Source: Symbiodinium natans (taxonomy: Eukaryota > Sar > Dinophyceae > Suessiales > Symbiodiniaceae). Taken from it: DNA of 64,000 bases. The position numbers and the translations under genes are program-made. Every line of letters begins with the position of its first letter. The first letter of the stretch is position 1. The DNA lies in assembly GCA_905221605.1 (NCBI GenBank), contig CAJNDS010002374.1, forward strand, positions 310,001 to 374,000, read 5' to 3'. Of the stretch, positions 55,878 through 64,000 are shown piece after piece. The notes beneath the pieces were generated by a model, which saw only the letters and a program-made list of their open reading frames with translations, ran no database searches and was not told the DNA's origin.

Positions 55878-56407
55878 ATGAGCAAGATGGACGACCTGGA
55901 GCGGCGAGTGGCGGCACTCGAGAGGCGAGTAGCACAGGCCCGTCGCCTACGAGACGCTGAATTCTTCAGGTTGCCCACGTTTGCCCATGCCACGTGCAGG
56001 CCAAAGCTCTGCAGGACTTCTGCGAGACAAAGGCCTCCAGACCTGCCAGACTCTGCGTGGTTTGAAGGCTTGTGCTTTTAAAGTCGTTTCAAGCTGCAGG
56101 TGGACGATCTCAAGAAGTCTGTTTGGGACTTAGCAGGTGCGCTGTAGAGTTCCAGAGTCCCGCAATGTTTTGGTCCAGGTGGCTTGGTTCTCGCCTGTCA
56201 GCTGGTACCCATACACCCCCTGCGGCTGGCTATCATGGTGCTGCTGCGAGAAGCACCACGAGCAGGAGGAGGAGGTCCACGTGTCAAAGCCTGAGTGATA
56301 GATTCAAGGCATCACGTGAGTCCCATTTCGCTGTCGATCCCGTCGCCGTCGCACCTCAGGCGGTGCTGCTGTTGAAGGGAAGTCTGGGCCCCAACGTGCT
56401 CGCATGA
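55878..56407 (+). CDS. Possible small coiled-coil protein
   Basis: MSKMDDLERRVAALERRVAQ starts a clear heptad pattern that continues RRLRDAEFFRLP. A second exon-like piece is VDDLKKSVWDLAG (about 56100), and a last one is VAVAPQAVLLLKGSLGPNVL with TGA 56405-56407. Splice joins are guessed. No known family. The heptads point to oligomerisation, but function is unknown. Confidence 0.42.
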
Positions 56408-59400
56408 TGTTGCCTTGAGACAATCTCGTGTGCGTGATGCGGCAGTTTGACCGTAATTCTGTATGATGTTGTAGATTTCTGTAAATGTGCTTTTATGAGA
56501 TACAGCTGAACTTCAAGTACGCCCATTCACTTTAGGTTCCTGGCAGGTTGGGAGCGCAGTGCATGTTCTGCAGTTTCAAAGATAAATCAGGCACACCCAC
56601 CAGAGGAGCCATAAAGACAAGGCACAAGTCAACAAGCCGTGAGCAGCATGCTTTGGGAATGGTTTTGCTGCTTTTGAGTTTGTAATGTGCTTAAGCTGTT
56701 TCGCATACGAAGTTGTCAAACATGTGCAGGAGCAGTAAAGAAGGCAGCACGGAGAAACAACAAACACAAGTTAAACAAGGCATGTATTCACGTTTTGCCC
56801 TTTTGCTTTTACCTGCTTCTTGTAGAAGGATATTGTTATGGTTTCGGATTCGAAGTTGGAAGAGCAACCGTGAGAAAAACGAACACGAGCACCGCTCCAA
56901 AGGCCACAACATTTCGAAAGCCAGGAGCAAGCATAAACAGCCGTGAGTTTTTGGCTCGTTTCATGTTGTTGCGAAGTTTGCACGGGAACTAGCTGAGCTT
57001 TTGTTGCTTTCAAAAACAGTTCAGCAAGTTGACGTGAGCCACTTGTGTTGCGAAACCATGGACAGACCTTGCATCTTTGCAAAGTCGGTCGCTGCCTGCT
57101 CACCAGGGGGTTGCCCAAGTGAAAACCCAGAGGATGCTGAAGATTTCTTGGGTCTTTGCAAGCGTGGAGCTGCCACTACGATCTGCAGTACAGGCGTAGC
57201 CATACCTGGTTGTCGTGTTGAGAATGGGAGGCGCGTAGCCGTAGCAGACATGGAAGGTCCTGGCCGTTGGATGAGGAATGTGATTGGGTTGAGGCGGGCT
57301 GGCCGAGCAAAGTTTGAGCTCGCTGTTTGTCTGCATGCAACGTTAGGTGCCAACCATCCGACGGCTGGACGAGACAGGACTGGCAGCATGACCTGCACAT
57401 TGTGCCAAACTCATGCACTCACCAGTTACGTGAAAGTGATTGTTTGTTGGCACTGTCTGATGTATCGTGGCCGTGCTGCAGCACTCAAGATCCCTGCCGG
57501 ATGCCTGTGTCCAGGCAGCTGGTTCGACGCCTTCCCGCCGAGGCGTCTTCAGTGACAGGGCGATGTCTGTTCTGACAGGCTGCGGCAGTGCAACAACAAA
57601 GTTCAGAGAGTGGCCAGATATCTCAACTTAGGCAGCATTTGGCCGTGCCTGGGCAAAGTTTGCTTGGCATCCGGGCGGATGAGCCGCTTGGACGTATTCT
57701 TGATTCTTGTCCTTCACCGGTTTCACTTGTCAGACATTGGGCGGCGGACGCCTTGGTAACTGTAACTGTAGCCCCATGATGCACTGCTGAACCTGCAAGT
57801 ATCCTGAGACCGCCTGAGACCACAAGACAGGCCACTTCAGCGACGCATCTGCGGCAGCCTCTCGGTTTCAACGGATGCGGATTGCATGCTGGCCGGACGA
57901 GAGCTGACGTCGCTGACATCGGTTGCCTTACATGATCATTGTCAAATCATGTCAAATCAGTGCGCCAATGACCCGTTGAGACTGCGCTCTTCTGTCGACT
58001 CGAGGCACCCGTCCCCACTCCTCCGGCAAAGCCTGGGCTTGCCGTCCAATGGGCCCGCTGCTCAGCATGACTCAGCCTTGCTGAGCTGCAGCTATAGCTG
58101 CTATGGCAAACTAACGTCACACGATGGGATGACACGAGATGCCTGGAAGTCAGCTGCAAAGCTTCACCGATGCCAGGTCGACAGCCTCGACAGCCCCTAG
58201 CCTGGATGGGATACGAATTCAAGTATCTGCAGCTTGTGATGATCCCAGCCAGGCAAGCCACTGTTGTCGTGTCTTGGTCTCCACTTACCAATGCAGCTTC
58301 GCAACTATGTCTTTGTGCTGCGTGTTGTAGACCTCCACAATCATCCGCATAACCGCGCCCAAAGCCCAAAGCCAATTCTCAGCCTGGCGCTGGTGCTGCG
58401 GAGCCAATTTGGCCAAATCGCCAGTGCGAAGTATTCTCAAGCCGTCGCAAAAATGCGAGAGCTTTTTCGGGGAACGCTCGACTCCAAGGAAACCTCTCTC
58501 TCTCTACTTGTACGAGAGTCCAGCAGCCCTGAAAGGCTTGGAGGTGCCATTGGAGAAGGAGATGTCGTAAGGCGTTGTCACACACGTCAATCACACATGC
58601 AGAGTTTCATGTGCCATTCACTTCGAACCATTCGAATCCTTCAGGTGCTGTAGTTCATGCCTGGGCGCCGATACATGAGCAGCCAGCTCAGAGTGAGGCC
58701 CTTTCGAGAGGTTCTTCCGGTTCTTTCCTCGGTGCGCTGGTTAGGCTCTCCTACCATTCCGAGTATGCTTCAGCCTCCGCAGCTGCTTCTCCCGATTCTC
58801 GTCGTGGTCGGCGGCCCCACCATGCAACTGCCATCCAGCAGCGCGTGCACGCCAGAAATGACCGCTGCGGCACTGGCAGGACCGCAGGAGTCGGATCCCT
58901 TTCGCGTGTCGCTGGAGCAGTTTGGTGCCGGGCCGCTAAAGCTGATGTTCTTGAAGGCTTGGAGACCTCAGAGCTTTTGGGGGAGTTTACTCGAGATCAG
59001 GCTCGCCGATCCCTTGCCACTGCAGGATGATGGCTTGCAGACTTCCTAGGGCAGGGAGAACGTGGGCAGCCTGGAGCATCAGCCGCCTTAAGTGCATGGC
59101 ATTGCAGTAGGCGCTCGCATGGTGCCGCGGCATGCCGCGGCATCCGAGCTTGAAAAATTCGATTGCTCCAAGGTCACAATTGTCGCCGTTCTGTTGCCGA
59201 CGCAGATGCCCGAGCAATAGCAGGTAGGATCAGCTGTTTTCTGTCCGTCATGACGATTAGATCCAATGACTCTTTGCACTTGTGCTAGGCACTCAGGCGT
59301 GCCGCATGTTGCACCCCTGGCCCTGGAAAAAGTGCCTGAATCCTATAAGAACTACACAAATTGCATAAGACGCCTTGTGGTGAGAGTCTCGAGGGTGTCA

Positions 59401-59600
59401 ACCAAACAACTGGGAGCTTAGTACGCAGGTTTAGTGACTAATTAGGGTTCAGGGTTGGGGGGTTCATACGCATTTGGAGTTGGGGTTATCCTAGGAGCAG
59501 CCCTACCTTCTTTACAATCTTTATAACCTACTAACTAAGTGCCCTGGGCCTTGAGGCAAGCATGAAACTTCAACAAACGCGGAGCTCAAAACCCTGTAAC
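56408..59600. other. Gene-poor stretch with unassigned open frames
   Basis: A 184-codon frame at 57001-57555 is rich in cysteine (for example SHLCCETMDRPC and CTLCQTHA), and a 130-codon frame occupies 58657-59049. Exon-like phrases occur near 58290 (LRNYVFVLRVVDLH) and 58398 (SQFGQIASAKYSQAVAKMRE). None matches a family that I know, and no splice framework supports a gene. Confidence 0.35.
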
Positions 59601-59605
59601 CCCCA

Positions 59606-59678
59606 AATTACCCTAAACCCTCCCTAACCCTAAACCCTAAACCCCAAACCCCAAACCCCAAACCCTAAACCCCGCACT
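59606..59678. repeat. CCCTAAA telomere-like repeats
   Basis: Several perfect and near-perfect CCCTAAA/CCCCAAA units in a row within ordinary spacer. A degenerate GGGTTTAGGG-like phrase lies shortly upstream (about 59444-59456). Confidence 0.88.
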
Positions 59679-59679
59679 G

Positions 59680-61590
59680 CAAAGCCCCTCAAAAGTCCGC
59701 CAGATGGCTGCAGCTCCCCAAGCTCCCCGAGCTCCACGGAGCCCGGGCCGATGCCAGGCGAGGGACCCACAGAATTTCTTGTTGTTTCTATTTTACATAT
59801 TTGCTTTTTTTGGGGGGGGGCGAAGGGGGGGGGGGGTTATCTATCTTCTGCTTCAAGGGGCCCTAGAGGGCTTCTCAGGGGTTTTCTAGGCAGGCTTTAT
59901 AGGTCTGGGGTCTCGGTAACTGGGTGAGATTATGGGATCAAGGGGTTCAGGCGGCGGCAGGTTGAGATGCAGGGCTTAAGAAGCTCTGGGCCAGAGGCGC
60001 CTAGCCTTCAACCCAATAAACAAACAGAAGCGCAAGGGTATCTTTAAGGTTTCAGGGCTTCGGCGGCTCCGGCAGGCACCTAGGATCGGGACTAACTGAG
60101 AACAGATCATGCTCGCGTGAAGAGAGGAGCCCTGCAGCCTGCAGACCTACGTATGACTAGGGCTGCACCTGCTGACGCAAGAACTTCGATACTTGCCGAG
60201 AAGCTCACTGTAGTTGGACAAACATGCTGCATCGGATTTTCGAATGCACTTTGTATCTTGACACCGTGTTTCCTGAGTTTCCGAGGTTCCTCCTGCCATG
60301 GAACTTTATCAAGCTTTTCGTGTGGGGTGAAGTTCCGCTGCTTGCCATTGACGTGATGCATGACGGTCGTTAATTGAACCCCTCCGCGGATCCCAAGCAT
60401 ACCAGAAATCCATGGAATGAGCATATCGGCTCGGATCAGTAGGTGTTGCAGTGTTGCAAGCTTCGAAGCCCCCGTCTCGCCATGGCTACTGACATGGAAC
60501 TGTTACTGGAGGCCCGCTGCTTCTCACGTGTGGGTAGGACGGGTAGGACAGCAGACAAAGTCACCGGGTCAAACAACGCCCACTCCCAAAGCAATTTGGA
60601 AAGCTTGGTTTGAGTGTCAATCCTAAGCTTAAGAAGCAAACTTTCCAAGATGACACCGCTCCACTACAGCGCAGCATCAGTCACTTCACCAGCACGTCGC
60701 GATGGATTACATGCACCTTTTGCTCCAGGACTCTGTTCCATGCCCACACTGTGGCGACCGGGTGCTGCAGGATCGCCTCGAGGCAGGGACCACCTTGGTT
60801 CGTTACACGGGGGTAAATGGATGAGATGGATTAATCATCTCGGCTTTTCGTGTGTCTGGATCTGAGCTCATGTCTTTCTCCGTCTCAAGATGTGCTTTCG
60901 GAGCGGAAAGATGAACGACGCAGCAAAGAGATGGAAGAAGATAGTTGCAGCATGATCAGATGGTCTCTTGCTATCTCCGGCAGCAGAATGGGGAGATAGC
61001 AAAGAAAAGAGACACAAACAAAGAAGCCTTAGAATACAAGGTTACATATTATGTAAATGTAGAAACAAAATGTGCAAAAGGTAACAACATTGTGCGGATC
61101 CAATACCGGATGTTGATTGGAGTTTGCTTCATCACGTCTTTTGAGTGCAGACGATTATCACAACGGACAGACGGCACAGTCTTCAACAAGGAATTTTGGC
61201 AGTTGAGGTTCGAGCCATAATGTCGAGCACAAGTAGTTGGTCCCAACAAGTAGTTGTGACTTCGGGCAACAGGTTTCCAGAAACTTCAACTTTGGCGAAG
61301 GACACCGGCCTTACAGTTTGTGCAATCGAAACTGTTGACCCGACTCTTTGACGTGCTCCAATACCTGACCTTTAAACCTCCAAAACCAACACTGTCCGCT
61401 GTTGCGCCCCGTCGCTGACAACAAACACATGCTTTTCTCGCCGCAGGTTCACCTGACCAGGTGGTGTCCATCCCTGCCATCCCTGCCATCCCTGGGTGAG
61501 GATTCTTCTGACGACGATGTGTCCAGATTTGAAGCGCAATAGTAAGAATGGAGCTGCAGCAGTGCCAGCCGTAGTTGTCGTTTAGAAGTA
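59680..61590. other. Spacer with poly-G tracts; no gene seen
   Basis: Contains G runs at 59812-59837 and short frames only. Nothing here could be tied to a family. Confidence 0.45.
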
Positions 61591-61594
61591 GTAG

Positions 61595-61706
61595 GAGAAG
61601 CAGTAGCAGTAGCAGCAGCAGCAGCAGCAGTAGCAGTAGCAGTAGCAGTAGCAGTAGCAGTAGCAGTAGCAGTAGCAGTAGCAGTAGCAGTAGCAGTAGC
61701 AGTAGC

Positions 61707-61791
<85 letters not shown>

Positions 61792-61794
61792 ATT
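61595..61794. repeat. (GTAGCA)n then (GTA)n microsatellite
   Basis: GCA triplets, then GTAGCA hexamers, then about 28 pure GTA triplets, ending in ATTAATAG. Poly-Ser and poly-Thr/Tyr frames through it are artefacts. Confidence 0.93.
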
Positions 61795-61799
61795 AATAG

Positions 61800-62480
61800 T
61801 AAGTAGAAAATTGTGAGCAATGCTGTTGTTTTTTCTGAGCACAGGTCTGCTCCCGCAAGCTTGCAGCCTTAAACTAAAGTCTGCTGCCTCCGCGAGCTTC
61901 AGCTCAAGGGCTTGAAAACATTGAATCGTGGCCTTGCAACGTGGCCTTGTTTTGCAAAATGTGAAGCTCGAACACTACGTATCCTGTGTACCCGAAAAGA
62001 GGTATACCTTTTGCTGCACACACAATTTCCATAACGTGAGAAACACGAGATGTACACAGAAGTTACCAGGTGGCTGGTATTCAATGCACGCGACATGGCA
62101 TGAAGTGCACTGCGCAACGGATACGACTGTCATAGCAACCGGCAGCCTGCCGGTGCCGGAGGAATGCGCGGCTGCGCCGCCAAACTTCCCTTTGCTCCCT
62201 GCATCCTTGAGGTATCTCTTCGCCGCCCTTTGCGGACAGCTGTTCTGGCAGCCTCTGTTGCTCGGCTCAGCTGTAGTGTTCGGGACCTTGAACTCTAGAT
62301 TCTTGGGGCCCTATCAAGATAATACCTTGCAACGGGGTGGCTTATTCAAGGACATGTGTTAATGCTTGTTTGAACCCACACACATCCACGTAACTTTTAT
62401 CTCTTGTAAAAGGAGGGTAGAGAACTGGAGCTTCACCGCTGGGAGGTACAACTTCCTATGGGCTTCCACGTGGATGCTGT
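61800..62480. other. No clear gene
   Basis: A 144-codon frame at 61928-62362 includes a hydrophobic piece (LRYLFAALCGQLFWQPLLLG), but there is no recognisable family and its initiation is doubtful. Confidence 0.35.
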
Positions 62481-62639
62481 TTGCATGGCATATGTGGGGT
62501 GGTTAGAGGTTTGCGGGTTGAAGTTGAACAACGCTTGTGGGGGCACGAAGTTGCCGAGCAGGCCAAGCAGGCAGACGTGGTCCAGAAAGGAACGCATCGG
62601 AATCTTTACGCTGTCCAAAGCCTATTGATCAGAGCCTCC

Positions 62640-63349
62640 CACAACCTGTATCACTGTATTTTCGAAGTTTGGCAATTGAAAGATGAAGAGGCGCAGCAGG
62701 AACTGCAGCAAAGCCGCGCTGCTGGAGAGCACTGGCAGGCAGAGCTTCAGCGTGAGGAGATTAACCCCTAAGCCTTTCTTCTCAGAAATCAGGAATACAA
62801 ACCAAATGGTTCCAAAGCTGAACAAATACCTCACAGGGTCCGTTTGATGTCAGGAGCTACTTCGAGCGCAAGCTGATGCATCACGCTTCCGCGACGAGCT
62901 GCGAGCCATGACGGAGCTTGCGCTGCAGCGCGAGGAGGTCGTCGCGGGACGTTTTTGTTTTGCTAGTCTTTGTGAGCTGTGCTTCATGATGATAGGGGGG
63001 TTCTTGCTGAAAGCTTCGGCTTTGGGTTTGGGAGCGCGTGTCTTCGGGTTGTAGATTGATTTGGGGTGTTAAGTTCTCAGAGGCCGGCATGTGAAGACAT
63101 ATGTTGCTCGTGCCGCCTCGGCAGTCGGGGGTGCAGCTCCCAGAGGGGACACACTGCAGGTAGAACGTTCTTTTTGACAGGGCCATGCATGCCATGAGCC
63201 TGAATTCCCACATCAAGACCTGGGGCCAAAACTTCCAAAATATCGTCTCCGCGTTTCAGATTTTTTTTGCAGAGGAGGCTGCTGATGCTGCATGGCGCGA
63301 GCAAATAGAGGAGCTTCCCGCGCGACAATTGTTTGAGAGCTGTGTTTGA
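62640..63349 (+). CDS. Coiled-coil protein fragment, multi-exon
   Basis: Helical, charged exon phrases follow one another: DEEAQQELQQSRAAGEHWQA (about 62680-62745), QADASRFRDELRAMTELALQ (about 62866-62927) and AMHAMSLNSHIKTWGQNFQN (about 63185). EEAADAAWREQIEELPARQL ends with TGA 63347-63349. Residue pattern and charge suggest a long coiled coil, perhaps cytoskeletal. The start is not found and the gene may extend further left. No family assigned. Confidence 0.45.
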
Positions 63350-64000
63350 AGATCAAGTGCGGGGGTTGCAGACTTGATTTGCAGGAGAGAGTGGGCGCGA
63401 TGGAAGGAAGTGGAAGCTGCTGCTTGTTCAGTCTTCCATTTTTTGGCAAGTGATCAGTGATCGGATTTGATTGAGTAGCTTTCGTGGTGATTCATGGAGC
63501 AGACTCACTCTTTGCATTGTGGATGTACAGCCATTTGGATCATGCTTGCCGTCTCGCTCGTGTTATCAAAGTTCCCGTGCGAGCATGGCGTGTGAAGCTT
63601 TCGGGACGACCTGTGTGCGGTCATAAAAGATCCCATCCCCAAAGCGCATGTGACACCCTCTCCGCCTCAGTGTCATGTCAGTAGCACAATGGAAACCAAT
63701 GGAAACCACATTGTCGAAGTTGTCATGCTCCTTTCCACTATTCGTGGCAAGAAATCATCCATGTTCTTGTCCGGCAAGCATGGGGGCACATGCAGACCGT
63801 GCCAGTTTCCTCCAACAGAAGATGTATAACATGCATAAGATGTATACTGTCGTCTTAGAAGATGTATCATATGCCGGTGACTATTCTGGTGTCCATTGTG
63901 CAGGTCAGCTTTGCTGCTCCGGGAGTCGGCCGTGTGAAGGCATCGAGTTCAGAGGGCCTTGTCCCTACAATCCACAGAGTATCTCTTAGAGATAGATTCA
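63350..64000. other. Right edge; no sure gene
   Basis: A CAG-ended pyrimidine-poor junction near 63903 followed by a codon-like phrase could be an exon cut by the window edge, but it is too short to identify. Confidence 0.3.

Noticed and set aside
57001..57555. 184-codon cysteine-containing frame
   Set aside because: No family motif, no splice context, and an equally long open shadow on the opposite strand; left as unassigned.
61449..61842. Poly-Ser, poly-Thr and poly-Tyr frames
   Set aside because: Translations of the (GTA)n/(GTAGCA)n microsatellite.

Overview
The window looks like nuclear DNA of a peridinin dinoflagellate, probably of the Suessiales/Symbiodiniaceae type. Every gene I could recognise lies on the + strand, as expected of a unidirectional dinoflagellate gene block. 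Genes are broken into many short exons. Where protein homology fixes the splice site, most introns begin with GC rather than GT, end in AG, and are flanked by an exon-side G. Some products appear to carry a signal peptide followed by a Phe-containing (FVAP-like) plastid transit motif. Microsatellites, satellites and CCCTAAA-type repeats fill introns and spacers. Exon edges were inferred by eye from protein similarity, so gene ends are approximate unless a splice site or stop is stated.

Layout. 0.3-18.1 kb: the last module of a large type I polyketide synthase (structural KR, enoylreductase, catalytic ketoreductase, acyl carrier protein, thioesterase), open at the left edge. Two other same-strand genes sit inside it. 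An intronless membrane-protein ORF (8.84-10.08 kb) lies within an intron of the KR domain, and an intron-bearing, probably plastid-targeted membrane protein (14.03-15.39 kb) lies within an intron of the thioesterase. 18.1-20.8 kb: a foldback repeat and a 0.7-kb pyrimidine tract. 20.8-24.0 kb: an unrecognised charged/coiled-coil protein. 24.2-31.6 kb: a TauD/asparagine-oxygenase-like Fe(II)/2-oxoglutarate oxygenase whose central intron holds about 5 kb of satellite (a 35-bp unit with an 876-bp higher-order period, a 100-N gap, and a 74-bp palindrome-bearing repeat). 31.6-39.6 kb: mostly repeats, including a purine tract and an inverted pair of AT-rich, telomere-repeat-containing elements.

39.6-42.2 kb: a probable plastid membrane protein with a (K-V-P-D-I/V) repeat tail. 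42.4-44.3 kb: a secreted cysteine-rich protein. 44.5-45.3 kb: an ACT-domain protein. 45.4-50.4 kb: sulfite oxidase (cytochrome b5, molybdopterin and dimerisation domains), with a CCCTAAA-repeat tract as most of one of its last introns. 51.4-52.75 kb: a PPPDE/DeSI-type thiol peptidase. 52.8-64 kb is gene-poor, with two coiled-coil fragments, telomere-like repeats and a (GTA/GCA)n microsatellite.

How they may work together. The PKS module would fully reduce and then release a polyketide chain, and the oxygenase 6 kb downstream could tailor a product, but adjacency alone is weak evidence in dinoflagellates. The remaining genes (sulfite oxidase, ACT protein, peptidase, plastid proteins) look like unrelated housekeeping neighbours in one transcriptional block.
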